DNA of 64,000 bases from contig JBLMZM010000070.1 in assembly GCA_050258815.1 (NCBI GenBank), positions 62,001 to 126,000 on the forward strand. The letters are read 5' to 3'. This DNA comes from JAAXKN01 sp050258815 (GTDB lineage Bacteria; Bacteroidota; Ignavibacteria; Ignavibacteriales; SURF-24). The position numbers and the translations under genes were made by a program. The notes beneath the pieces were generated by a model, which ran no database searches, was not told the origin of the DNA, and was given only the letters and a program-made list of their open reading frames with translations. Shown one piece after another: positions 15,904 through 24,401 of the stretch (the stretch's first letter is position 1; each line of letters starts with the position of its first letter).

Positions 15904-16896
15904 TTATTTTTCTGCTTCTACGGTTTCAGGCGGAGTAAATCTATTAACAATGTTTCTTACAGGTTTGAGGCTGCGCAGGTATTCGTATATGCTGCCCAGG
16001 TCTTCTTCCGTCATTCCGGCAAAGAACTGCCATGGCATTATGGTATTAAATTCATTCCTGTTTACCTTGGCAAACACAGTATCGTTATCGTAGGCCTTAA
16101 AACGCTTTATAAAATCCTCTTTTGTCCAGCTGCCTATTCCGGTTTCCTTATCTGGTGTTATATTCGCCGAGCGCAGGATGCCGAAGGGTAGTTTAATAAC
16201 AGTTCCGCCGGCAAGATGCATCCCCTGAACCGGCTCACCTTTTACACTCTGAGTATGACAATCGGCACACCCGGCTATTGTTACGAGGTATTTGCCATAG
16301 GCAACTTTATCGGACCTGTCGGGGACTTTCTTACTCGAATAGGGTTGGGGCAGAGTTTTAACTATAAAATTCATGGGAAAATCCAGCTTGCTGTCGGGCA
16401 CCTTGTTTTCGATGGGTTTCAACGTTCTGATGTAAGCAATTATAGAATAAATATCCTCCTCCCCCATCTGGCTGAAGCCCGGATAGTTCATTATAGGGAA
16501 GAGCACCCTTCCATCCTTTGTAACGCCCGAGGTAATGACCCTGAACAATTCACCATCTGACCAGCTGCCCAGATTATAAGGAGTAATATTCTTTGTGTAG
16601 AGTGTTCCTGGTAATCCAAGTTCTTTCCCGAAGTTCTCTCCACCCTTGCCTTCAGTACCATGAATAAGCGGGCCTGAAAAGCGGGTCCAATCGCGGGATG
16701 AATGGCAATCCATGCAGACTGTTACGTGATTTGCCAGGTACTTCCCGCGTTCAATTCTTTCAGGAGTGGCCTTAACTGTAAGGTTTGCGGCCGGACCCAC
16801 CTTGGGGAATGTGGAATTGAAATAAATAAAACCAGCCAGGATGAGTATTACAACAATTAAAAATACAACACCCATAATCTTTATAGTTTTTTTCAT
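15904..16896 (-). CDS. Membrane-anchored diheme cytochrome c
   Basis: 330 residues. An uncleaved N-terminal helix (about 7-27) anchors the protein in the inner membrane, facing the periplasm. Two covalent heme sites are seen: CMDCH (61-65) and CADCH (210-214), each with downstream Met candidates for the sixth ligand (FPIMNYPGFSQM; NTIMPWQFFAGM). The two halves are similar, with parallel NITPYN/NITPDK, GxWxxxD/EFF and AYIRTLKP/EYLRSLKP segments, pointing to an internal duplication. This resembles the cytochrome subunits of periplasmic alcohol or aldehyde dehydrogenases, but no dehydrogenase gene is adjacent. Electron partner unknown. Confidence 0.9.
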   Translation of the reverse strand: MKKTIKIMGVVFLIVVILILAGFIYFNSTFPKVGPAANLTVKATPERIERGKYLANHVTVCMDCHSSRDWTRFSGPLIHGTEGKGGENFGKELGLPGTLYTKNITPYNLGSWSDGELFRVITSGVTKDGRVLFPIMNYPGFSQMGEEDIYSIIAYIRTLKPIENKVPDSKLDFPMNFIVKTLPQPYSSKKVPDRSDKVAYGKYLVTIAGCADCHTQSVKGEPVQGMHLAGGTVIKLPFGILRSANITPDKETGIGSWTKEDFIKRFKAYDNDTVFAKVNRNEFNTIMPWQFFAGMTEEDLGSIYEYLRSLKPVRNIVNRFTPPETVEAEK

Positions 16897-16969
16897 AAGG
16901 AATCCTTTCTTGCTTTTTAGTATTATTTATGTGAACTGAGCAAAGCAATAGGCCAGGAAGCAATTCCTG

Positions 16970-17013
16970 AAAAAAAATCTGATGCCGGTATCTATTGTTT
17001 CAACAGCATCAGA
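16970..17013 (-). terminator. Intrinsic terminator of the 17067-17363 gene
   Basis: TCTGATGC (16978-16985) and GCATCAGA (17006-17013) make an 8-bp stem with a 20-nt loop; reading leftward it is followed by seven T residues. It sits about 55 bp past the small-protein stop. Confidence 0.7.
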
Positions 17014-17066
17014 ATTCAAACGAAGTTCTTGGTAATCATCTATTTGTACAAATTATTATCCTTTCA

Positions 17067-17363
17067 TTATTCTACTACTTTTAAGATTTCACGATAGCCC
17101 GAGTCAGCCAGGGGAATAAATCTCTGGTACCACTGCTGATATTTTTCATTCGAGAAGAGGTGAGGCAGGGAATCTTCAAATTCAGCAATGTTCTTAAATG
17201 AGGTTTCAAGTATCAGAGTGTAATAGGTGCCCGTATAATCGGTCATAATGCGGTCGGGAAGATGCCCGGCGCTCTTTAGGATGTCCCTGCCCTCTTTCCA
17301 TAGAGAAATTGCCTCTTTAGCCTTGCCGAATTTCAGTTTGAATACGTCGCGTACAACTATCAT
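17067..17363 (-). CDS. Small NIPSNAP/ABM-like dimeric alpha-beta barrel protein
   Basis: 98 residues from the ATG at 17363, chosen because a strong AAGGAGG ribosome site lies 7 bp before it; a longer frame to 17444 has no such site. The pattern MIVVRDVFKLKFGKAKEAISLWKEG and the later EFEDSLPHLFSNEKYQQWYQRFIPL fit the NIPSNAP or antibiotic-monooxygenase-like ferredoxin fold. Function is not predictable. It lies downstream of the SnoaL-like gene on the same strand, separated by a long inverted repeat. Confidence 0.7.
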   Translation of the reverse strand: MIVVRDVFKLKFGKAKEAISLWKEGRDILKSAGHLPDRIMTDYTGTYYTLILETSFKNIAEFEDSLPHLFSNEKYQQWYQRFIPLADSGYREILKVVE

Positions 17364-17433
17364 ATTATATCCTCCTTCATAAATCATATATAATAAATTA
17401 CCGGGAAGCTGAATACTTCCGCTATTTATCACT

Positions 17434-17481
17434 GTGAGCTGCACACATGGGGGCTGCCCCCGTAAAACATGTACAGCTCAC
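17434..17481. repeat. 48-bp imperfect inverted repeat
   Basis: Outer arms GTGAGCTG (17434-17441) and CAGCTCAC (17474-17481), then ACATG/CATGT and a GGGGG/CCCCC core. It can extrude as a long cruciform or RNA hairpin between the SnoaL-like and NIPSNAP-like genes. There is no T tract, so it is not a standard terminator; a processing or attenuation element is possible. Confidence 0.6.
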
Positions 17482-17509
17482 ACTTTACTGAGTTATAGGA
17501 ATATTGATT

Positions 17510-17950
17510 TTAATGATGTCTTAATTCAGGCATGTAGCCTATCTGTCTGAGGACACTTGCCAGATCAAAGTATGATTTTATCTGGGTTACCTTACCATTT
17601 TTGATGGTAACTACGTCGCAGAGTTGAAATTTGACCGGTTTATTGGTGCCCGATAGGTCCCCTTCCGGGGTCTTAAAGGTTCCTTTATGCGTTCCGGTAC
17701 CGGTAAATTCGGTTACGACAGCATCTTCACAGCTGATCTGATTTTTGATATCCACCTTAGCATCGGGGAAAGCCGTTTCCCAGCCATGCAAAAACTGAAG
17801 GAAGCCGTCCGTACCGTGCATTACCATGTTGGCCGGAACGTTGGTGATTTCAATGTTCTTATCTATATATTTTAATGCACTGTCAAAATCCCTGCGGTTA
17901 AAGGCATCATAAATAGTGCGTGCTATTTTGGCGTTTTCCTGGTTAGCCAT
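17510..17950 (-). CDS. SnoaL-like (NTF2-fold) ester cyclase family protein
   Basis: 146 residues with the NTF2-like pattern: NAKIARTIYDAFNRRDFDSALKYIDKN at the N-terminus, GFLQFLHGWETAFPDAKVDI in the middle, and FQLCDVVTIKNGKVTQIKSYFDLASVLRQIG at the end. The YDAFNRRD start and KSYFDLASVLRQIG end are typical of the SnoaL-like polyketide-cyclase/ester-cyclase group. Substrate unknown. GGGAGG precedes the ATG. Two palindromes lie about 37-80 bp upstream and could be operators. Confidence 0.82.
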   Translation of the reverse strand: MANQENAKIARTIYDAFNRRDFDSALKYIDKNIEITNVPANMVMHGTDGFLQFLHGWETAFPDAKVDIKNQISCEDAVVTEFTGTGTHKGTFKTPEGDLSGTNKPVKFQLCDVVTIKNGKVTQIKSYFDLASVLRQIGYMPELRHH

Positions 17951-17986
17951 GTTTCCTCCCTTTAAATATTAATTATTAAAAAACTA

Positions 17987-18002
17987 CATGGATGTTTCCA
18001 TG
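17987..18002. promoter_or_regulatory. Palindrome upstream of the SnoaL-like gene
   Basis: CATGGATGTTTCCATG, two perfect 6-bp arms around 4 bp, 37 bp before the gene start. Suitable size for a repressor operator; the binder is unknown. Confidence 0.3.
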
Positions 18003-18013
18003 CAATTAAATAT

Positions 18014-18030
18014 TGGGTTAATTGTACCCA
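18014..18030. promoter_or_regulatory. Second palindrome upstream of the SnoaL-like gene
   Basis: TGGGTTAATTGTACCCA, 5-bp arms around 7 bp, 27 bp center-to-center from the first palindrome. The two arms differ in sequence, so they may bind different proteins or be chance. Confidence 0.25.
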
Positions 18031-18228
18031 TGCTATATAAGAGCTGTAACTGAGCATCTAATAAATATTTAATAAGACAAAAGGTCGGATAATCGCACAG
18101 ACAGAATAAATGTATCAGACGGGAAGCAAAGAAGCAAATGGAAAAATTTCCCCCTTCCTGTTTCCATTATTGCGTGGGAGTAAAATCCAATTATTGAGGA
18201 GCTATTATCAGGAATGCCTCAGGTCAGA

Positions 18229-19908
18229 TTACAATGGGGGTTTTTTTCTTCTCCACTCATCATTCAGGAAAATATTAATTACAAGTGCGAACCCGAAGGC
18301 TGCAGCTAGAAGAAACATGATCATTGCAAGGCCGGGATAGCCTAGTATATTAAATGTACTGCTGACGTGCATCATGAGGGCTGCACCTATTATGAGTGCA
18401 CCCAGGACTATACCCATTGCGATCCGGTTGGCGATCTTTTGCAGGTTTTCCATGAGCCGCAAGTCGTCAATGGCATCAATCTTAAGGCGGAAGTTGTTGT
18501 TGGCAAGGTTATCAAAGAGTGAATTTAGGCGTGATGGCAGTTTCTGCACGAGTTCATTTACTTCAAGAAGTGAAGAGAAAATATTTCCGGTTGAAATTTT
18601 CTGGAAAAAGTGTTGTCTTAGGATCGTTTCTGCATGCCTGCGGATAACCTCATTGGGGTTGAATTCGGGATCAAGTGTTTGTCCTATCTGATCAAGATTC
18701 AGCAGTGTCTTGCCCAGCATGGTTAGTTCCGAGGGGGTTCTGACGCCATTGCGTGCAGCGATCCTTGTAAGTTCCACTACTACCCGGCCAACCTTTATCT
18801 GTTCCAGGGTTGCATCGTGGGACTGAGCTACAAATTCAGTGATCTCCTGAGTAAATTTCTGCTCATTGAAGTCCTCAAGCTGCGTGCTGAGTTCCTTGCT
18901 TACCTGCGCGGCATCTCTTCCGCGCCCATTGCTTATAAAAAGTAGAAGTTTAAGCAGGCTTTCGCGGACCTCGGGATCAATACGGGCGACCATACCCAAA
19001 TCCAGGAGGGCTATTTTATGATTATCCGTTATAAACACATTACCCGGGTGCGGATCGGCATGGAAGAAGCCATCGATAAGAACCTGATCCAGATAGGCTT
19101 TAAAGAGTTCTTCGGCAAGTTTCTTACCATCCAGATCGAGGGTTGCCAAAGGGCTGAGTGAGGTTACCTTTTTGCCGCGCACATAATCCATGGTCAGAAC
19201 CTTTGAGCTCGAATAGTCGCTGATGGGCTGTGGAACTATAATATCTTCGTATCTGGTCAGATTATTTCCAAGCCTGATCAGATTTTGTGCCTCCTGTTTA
19301 TAGTCGAGTTCCTGGAGGAGTGCCTTCTTAAACTCATGCAGTATATTAAGGAATGAATAACGCCTTCCTGTATCAGTATGTTTGTCGAGTGTCCCTGCAA
19401 TATCTTCCAAAGCCCCCAGGTCCTGGAGTATTGTTTCCCGGATTCCGGGACGCTGCACTTTAACAGCTACAGCCCTGCCATCACGCAATACTGCCTTGTG
19501 CACCTGTCCCAGTGAAGCCGCCGCCATAGGTACCGGGTCGAATTCCAGGAAACCCTTTGATATGCGTACGCTAAGCTCATTCTGGACGATTTCCTCGATC
19601 TCCTCATATGAAAAAGGCTTTACGTTATCCTGAAGGCGTGCAAGGGCATCCAGATACGGCTGTGGAAGAAAATCAGGGCGTGTTGACAGCAGTTGTCCCA
19701 GCTTAATAAATGTTGGTCCAAGCTCTTCCAGATCGTGTGCGAGCTGTTCGGGGTCGCCTTCAGCAGTATCACCCGAAACGATTTCTTCCTCCAGAATGGA
19801 ATCATCCGCATTTGCGGACTGCATAATGTTTTTTCTCCCGTATTTTATCAACAGGGTAGCTATGTCTTTATATCTTTTTAGTTTTTCAGGCTGAAGGGAA
19901 ATCGCCAT
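18229..19908 (-). CDS. UbiB/ABC1 (ADCK-like) atypical kinase
   Basis: 559 residues. Family hallmarks: KxGQ motif in FIKLGQLLSTRPDFLP (residue 69 on), the Ala-rich loop AAASLGQVH (129-137) replacing the Gly-rich loop, Lys150 in VAVKVQRPG, FFHADPHPGN, and DLGM metal site. Two C-terminal membrane helices (about 503-525 and 527-550) anchor it. UbiB-type proteins support isoprenoid quinone synthesis through ATPase activity on lipid-bound intermediates; that fits an organism with complex I, but menaquinone genes are not in view. AGGAG lies before the ATG. Confidence 0.93.
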   Translation of the reverse strand: MAISLQPEKLKRYKDIATLLIKYGRKNIMQSANADDSILEEEIVSGDTAEGDPEQLAHDLEELGPTFIKLGQLLSTRPDFLPQPYLDALARLQDNVKPFSYEEIEEIVQNELSVRISKGFLEFDPVPMAAASLGQVHKAVLRDGRAVAVKVQRPGIRETILQDLGALEDIAGTLDKHTDTGRRYSFLNILHEFKKALLQELDYKQEAQNLIRLGNNLTRYEDIIVPQPISDYSSSKVLTMDYVRGKKVTSLSPLATLDLDGKKLAEELFKAYLDQVLIDGFFHADPHPGNVFITDNHKIALLDLGMVARIDPEVRESLLKLLLFISNGRGRDAAQVSKELSTQLEDFNEQKFTQEITEFVAQSHDATLEQIKVGRVVVELTRIAARNGVRTPSELTMLGKTLLNLDQIGQTLDPEFNPNEVIRRHAETILRQHFFQKISTGNIFSSLLEVNELVQKLPSRLNSLFDNLANNNFRLKIDAIDDLRLMENLQKIANRIAMGIVLGALIIGAALMMHVSSTFNILGYPGLAMIMFLLAAAFGFALVINIFLNDEWRRKKPPL

Positions 19909-20284
19909 TTTGTGTCTCCTAATGCTTTAATTATAATAAACCCAAGTTAAGAGATAAAAACAAGGTGAAAACAGGAGGTAGTTATGTGAATTTTATCGTG
20001 CCGTACTGCTGTGTCAATAAGAAGTTAAAACCCCGCCATTTAAGCAGCAAGTAAGTACAAAGTAAAGGTGTTGATTTAAACTTGCAAAAAGAATAATATA
20101 TTATTCCAGGGCCCTTATCAGGCACAGGCCGCCAATATAATCAAGCATCTAACAACAAAGGAAAAACACTCTGCCTGTATTAGTCATGCTTTCCAGGCAT
20201 TGCATCTCGATAAAAAGAGACTGGCTCAGCTTAGGCAAAATAAAGGAAGAAGGTTTTTGATAAATATCAGTCAGGAGCAGAAAA
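19909..20284. other. Intergenic region upstream of ubiB-like and treZ genes
   Basis: 376 bp between divergent genes. It contains a sigma-70-type promoter candidate for treZ (20071-20099) and a weak -24/-12-like match at 20222-20237. No small gene or RNA structure was recognised. Confidence 0.5.
20071..20099 (+). promoter_or_regulatory. Possible sigma-70-type promoter of treZ operon
   Basis: TTGATT (20071-20076) and TAATAT (20094-20099) with the ideal 17-bp spacer, in AT-rich DNA. It would give a leader of about 180 nt. Confidence 0.35.
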
Positions 20285-22243
20285 GTGTCTAAGGAAAAGT
20301 CCAGACAAGAGGAAATACTGCATATATTGCACTCCCGAAGATTTCCCATAGGAGCTGAAATAATCGAAGGAGGGGGAGTAAACTTTCGCCTCTGGGCACC
20401 CTTATGCAGAAGGGTTGAGATAGTACTGGAAGAGGGAAATGAGAACGTGCACAAGAGTAAGCGTACCGGTTATGAACTCACACCCGAGAGAAATGATTAT
20501 TTTTCAGCAACGGTCAAAGAAGCCCATGAGGGATCATTATATTACTTTCGACTGGATGGAAGTGATCATCTCTATCCTGATCCTGCCTCACGTTTTCAGC
20601 CCGAAGGTCCCCACGGGCCATCTCAGGTTGTAAACCCGCGGAAATTTGAATGGACCGATGGTGACTGGATGGGAATTCCCCCTCAGGGACAGGTTATCTA
20701 TGAAATGCATGTCGGTACGTTTACTCAGGAGGGAACCTATGAATCTGCAATAAGGGAGTTCGGTGAGCTCTCGGAAATGGGCGTTACAATTCTTGAAGTA
20801 ATGCCGCTGGCTGATTTTACGGGCAGCTTCGGCTGGGGATATGACGGCGTGGATCTTTTTGCGCCAACCCGCCTGTATGGTAAGCCGGATGACCTCAGAA
20901 ATTTCATTAACCAGGCGCATAAGGCCGGTATGGGGGTGATTCTGGACGTGGTTTATAACCATCTGGGACCCGATGGAAACTATCTTAAGGCGTTTTCAAA
21001 GGATTACTTTACCGACAAGTATGAGAATGAATGGGGGGAAGCTATTAACTTTGACGGAAAAAATTCAGCGCCGGTAAGGGAGTTCTTCATCTCCAACGCC
21101 AGGTACTGGATAGAAGAATTTCATTTCGACGGACTGCGCATGGACGCGACACAGCAGATATTTGATGAATCCCCGGTACACGTGCTGGCTGAAATCTCGA
21201 AAACCGTAAGGCAAAGCGCAGGCACAAAGAATACATTTATTGTTGCTGAGAATGAACCTCAGCACGTAATACTGGTTAAGCCGGCTGACAGCGGGGGCTA
21301 CGGAATGGACTGCCTGTGGAATGATGACCTGCATCATAGTGCAATGGTTGCCCTGACGGGGCACAGTGAGGCGTACTATACCGATTACAGCGGCAAGCCG
21401 CAGGAGCTGATCTCTGCCTTTAAATGGGGATATCTATACCAGGGCCAGTATTATAAATGGCAGAAGAAACGCAGGGGTTCGCCCAGCCTTGGATTAAGGC
21501 CGGAGAATTTCTGCACATTCATACAAAATCATGACCAGGTTGCAAATTCAGGCCGGGGCCAGAGAGTACATGAACTCACCTCACCCGGGCGCTACAAGGC
21601 TATGACCGCTCTATTCCTGCTGGCACCAGGGACGCCGATGCTGTTTCAGGGACAGGAATTTGCGGCAACCAGCCCCTTCTTTTATTTTGCCGATCACAAT
21701 AAAGAACTGGCCAAAATGGTGGCCAGGGGGAGATCCGAGTTCTTATCCCAGTTCCCAAGCCTTGCCACGCCTGAAATGCAGTCCTGCCTGCCCGATCCGG
21801 GCAATAAAAGAACATTTGAGCGCTCGAAGCTGGATTTCTCGGACAGGAAGAAAAACCGTGCGATTTATAAAATGCACCACGACCTCTTAAGACTGAGGCG
21901 TGAGGATCCTGTACTCAGTAAACAGCGTCCCGGCGGAATTGATGGTGCCGTCCTGGGTGAAGAAGCCTTCCTGCTCCGCTTTTTTACCCAGGACGGCCAG
22001 GACAGGCTGTTACTTGTAAACTTTGGCAGGGATCTCTTGCTTGATATTATGCCCGAACCCTTATTGGCACCACCTTTGGGAAAGCAGTGGAAGATTGCAT
22101 GGGCAAGTGAGGACCCGGATTACGGAGGCTGCGGCAGTCCGGCAATTGATACAGGTGCATCCTGGAGAATACAGGGGCAGGCAGCTGCCCTGCTGATACC
22201 AGAGGAAACTTTACATGAAACCCTAACTACTAAGGAAACTTGA
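20285..22243 (+). CDS. treZ: Malto-oligosyltrehalose trehalohydrolase
   Basis: 652 residues, GH13. An N-terminal Ig-like/CBM48 domain (VNFRLWAPLCRRVEIVLEE) precedes the catalytic barrel. EMHVGTFTQEGT, DVVYNHLGPDGNYL, FDGLRMDAT (nucleophile Asp287), IVAENE (acid Glu322) and IQNHDQVAN (Asp417) are the TreZ/GH13 sites. It releases trehalose from maltooligosyltrehalose. The start is GTG at 20285 with AGGAG 7 bp ahead. A debranching enzyme follows 24 bp later, so the pair mobilises glycogen or related glucans. The usual partner treY is absent from this window. Confidence 0.93.
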   Translation: MSKEKSRQEEILHILHSRRFPIGAEIIEGGGVNFRLWAPLCRRVEIVLEEGNENVHKSKRTGYELTPERNDYFSATVKEAHEGSLYYFRLDGSDHLYPDPASRFQPEGPHGPSQVVNPRKFEWTDGDWMGIPPQGQVIYEMHVGTFTQEGTYESAIREFGELSEMGVTILEVMPLADFTGSFGWGYDGVDLFAPTRLYGKPDDLRNFINQAHKAGMGVILDVVYNHLGPDGNYLKAFSKDYFTDKYENEWGEAINFDGKNSAPVREFFISNARYWIEEFHFDGLRMDATQQIFDESPVHVLAEISKTVRQSAGTKNTFIVAENEPQHVILVKPADSGGYGMDCLWNDDLHHSAMVALTGHSEAYYTDYSGKPQELISAFKWGYLYQGQYYKWQKKRRGSPSLGLRPENFCTFIQNHDQVANSGRGQRVHELTSPGRYKAMTALFLLAPGTPMLFQGQEFAATSPFFYFADHNKELAKMVARGRSEFLSQFPSLATPEMQSCLPDPGNKRTFERSKLDFSDRKKNRAIYKMHHDLLRLRREDPVLSKQRPGGIDGAVLGEEAFLLRFFTQDGQDRLLLVNFGRDLLLDIMPEPLLAPPLGKQWKIAWASEDPDYGGCGSPAIDTGASWRIQGQAAALLIPEETLHETLTTKET

Positions 22244-22267
22244 ATCTACTAAAATGAAGAGGAAGAA

Positions 22268-24307
22268 ATGGATGAATTAGTCCGTACGATGCCCTGGAAA
22301 AAAAGAAAAGACAGTGAGCTGGAACCACTGCTTACGCGTGAATGGCTCGTTACAAACGGTCTGGGCGGCTACGCCTCCGGCAGTATTGCCGGTGTAGTAA
22401 CTAGAAGATATCATGGATTTCTGATATCGGCACTGCCTGCGCCACATGGGCGTATGGTAATGCTTAACCATATTTCAGAAGAGCTGATTCTGCAGGATGG
22501 CACAAAAATCCAACTGGGTTCAGAGGAGCGTGCAGAAAGTGTACTGGAAGTTCCGGGTGCCGGCCACCTGACCGAATTCCGCCTGGAAGCGGGCGTGCCT
22601 GTCTGGAAATACGATATAAACGGTGTGGTACTTGAAAGGACACTAATGTTACCGCACATGCAGAATACTGTGCACGTGAACTATAGGCTTCTCGAAGGAA
22701 CCGGTCCCATTATAGTCAGGGTCCGCCCCTCAATGCATTTCCGCCCGCACGAAGCTGCAGTGAGTGAAGAGCTGCATAAGCCATATGTGCTTACGGTTGT
22801 TGATGACAAATATGAGATTTCAGCCGGCAGCGGCCTTCCCTCCTTAAGAATGCTTTTCTATGGCGGAGGCGCAACCTTTACCTCTGACAAGGGAACGATC
22901 CGGGAAGTATTTTACAGGATTGAGGCCGAACGGGGATATGATTCAAGGGGTCTGCTCTGGAGTCCCGGATATTTCAGTACGGAATTATACGCGAATCAGA
23001 ATGCTACTTTAATAGCCTCAACCGAAGCCTGGCCTACAATACTCGCCCTGCCACCTCAGGAGGCGGTAGATGCCGAGAAGGAAAGGCGCCGCAGGCTGCT
23101 CAACATAGCCGCGCCCAAGACGGATGATAAAACATTTTCGGAATTTGTGCTGGCCGCAGACCAGTTTATAATCACACCTGCCGGCCGTATAGAAGATGCC
23201 GCAAGGGCACGCGCCTCGGGTGATGAGGTGAGGACCGTAATTGCCGGATATCACTGGTTTACGGACTGGGGGCGTGATACAATGATCAGTCTTGAGGGAC
23301 TTACGCTAGCTACAGGCAGGCATAATGAAGCAGGCTGGATACTGCGCACCTTTGCACACTATGTTAAGGACGGACTCATACCGAATATGTTTCCTGAGGG
23401 AGAAAGAGAGGGACTTTATAATACGGCTGATGCTACGCTCTGGTTTTTTCATGCCCTGGACAGGTATTTAAAGATAACGGGTGACAGGGAGACACTTAAG
23501 ATAATACTTCCCAAATTGCTCGACATAATGGACCATCACCTGCGGGGTACGCGTTTTGGAATCGGGGTAGATCCAAAAGATGGTCTCTTAAAACAGGGAC
23601 AGGAGGGATACCAGCTAACCTGGATGGATGCCAAGGTGGATAACTGGGTTGTAACACCCAGGCGTGGAAAAGCAGTCGAAATTAATGCTCTCTGGTATAA
23701 TGCGCTTTGTCTGCTTGAGGGCTGGGTACGCGAAGAAATGGGAGACAAGGATGCGGATTCGATAGCTGAGCACGCAAAAAGCGCGCGTGAGTCATTCAAC
23801 AGGCGTTTCTGGTATGAAGAAGGCGGATACCTTTATGACGTGGTTGATGGAGAAAAGGGGGATGATATTTCCTGCCGCCCCAACCAGGTATTTGCCATAT
23901 CGCTGCCAAATCCCATACTGAACAGGGATAAGTGGGACCCCGTGATGAAAGTTGTGCAGGAAAGGCTGCTTACACCCATGGGCCTCCGTTCACTTTCGCC
24001 CGGAAGTCCCGACTATAAGTCGAAATATTTTGGCGATCTGAGAGCCCGCGATGCTGCTTATCACCAGGGTACTGTGTGGGCATGGCTGATTGGACCCTTT
24101 GTGGATGCATGGCTGAAAATTAATGAGAATGATAAAAAGGGTGCCCGCAGGTTTCTGGATGGTTTTTCACAACACCTGAATGAGGCATGTATAGGCTCGA
24201 TCAGTGAGATCTTTGACGCCGAAGCCCCGTTTACTCCGAGGGGATGCATAGCACAGGCCTGGAGTGTGGCTGAAGTACTCAGGTGTCTGATCAAAACATC
24301 GGAATAA
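22268..24307 (+). CDS. Glycogen debranching enzyme (amylo-alpha-1,6-glucosidase, GH133 type)
   Basis: 679 residues. The N-terminal beta domain (WLVTNGLGGYASGSIAGVVTRRYHG, residues 26-50) is the archaeal/bacterial-type GDE N domain, followed by an (alpha/alpha)6 barrel with WFTDWGRDTM (330-339), FPEGEREGLYNTADATLWFF and QLTWMDAKVDNWVVTPRRGKAVEINALWYN. These match the amylo-1,6-glucosidase domain that hydrolyses alpha-1,6 branch glucose. It shares an operon with treZ (24-bp gap, GAAGAGGAAG ribosome site). The last 100 residues keep the family end (AWSVAEVLRCL). Confidence 0.93.
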   Translation: MDELVRTMPWKKRKDSELEPLLTREWLVTNGLGGYASGSIAGVVTRRYHGFLISALPAPHGRMVMLNHISEELILQDGTKIQLGSEERAESVLEVPGAGHLTEFRLEAGVPVWKYDINGVVLERTLMLPHMQNTVHVNYRLLEGTGPIIVRVRPSMHFRPHEAAVSEELHKPYVLTVVDDKYEISAGSGLPSLRMLFYGGGATFTSDKGTIREVFYRIEAERGYDSRGLLWSPGYFSTELYANQNATLIASTEAWPTILALPPQEAVDAEKERRRRLLNIAAPKTDDKTFSEFVLAADQFIITPAGRIEDAARARASGDEVRTVIAGYHWFTDWGRDTMISLEGLTLATGRHNEAGWILRTFAHYVKDGLIPNMFPEGEREGLYNTADATLWFFHALDRYLKITGDRETLKIILPKLLDIMDHHLRGTRFGIGVDPKDGLLKQGQEGYQLTWMDAKVDNWVVTPRRGKAVEINALWYNALCLLEGWVREEMGDKDADSIAEHAKSARESFNRRFWYEEGGYLYDVVDGEKGDDISCRPNQVFAISLPNPILNRDKWDPVMKVVQERLLTPMGLRSLSPGSPDYKSKYFGDLRARDAAYHQGTVWAWLIGPFVDAWLKINENDKKGARRFLDGFSQHLNEACIGSISEIFDAEAPFTPRGCIAQAWSVAEVLRCLIKTSE

Positions 24308-24338
24308 ATGATTGAACGAAGCTGTAGCCTGAAATGAA

Positions 24339-24392
24339 AATCCTGAACAAATACCGCTTTCATTGATATGGAATGCGAATTTGTTCAGGATT
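24339..24392. terminator. Large hairpin between convergent genes, likely bidirectional terminator
   Basis: Perfect 14-bp arms AATCCTGAACAAAT (24339-24352) and ATTTGTTCAGGATT (24379-24392); the 26-nt loop can pair further (CGC/GCG, CAT/ATG). It lies between the debranching enzyme and ferredoxin-protein stops. T-rich sequence follows on the minus strand only. Confidence 0.65.
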
Positions 24393-24401
24393 CAGAATTG
24401 T

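Noticed and set aside
16940..16955. TGGCCTATTGCTTTGC (minus), sigma-54-like site upstream of the cytochrome gene
   Set aside because: GG and GC are 11 bp apart, one too many; sigma-54 promoters are strict about this spacing.
17364..17444. 27-codon N-terminal extension of the NIPSNAP-like protein
   Set aside because: A strong AAGGAGG site precedes the internal ATG at 17363, and the extension overlaps the inverted repeat.
20222..20237. TGGCTCAGCTTAGGCA upstream of treZ
   Set aside because: Spacing is right but the -12 box (AGGC) is poor; a sigma-70-type candidate upstream is better.
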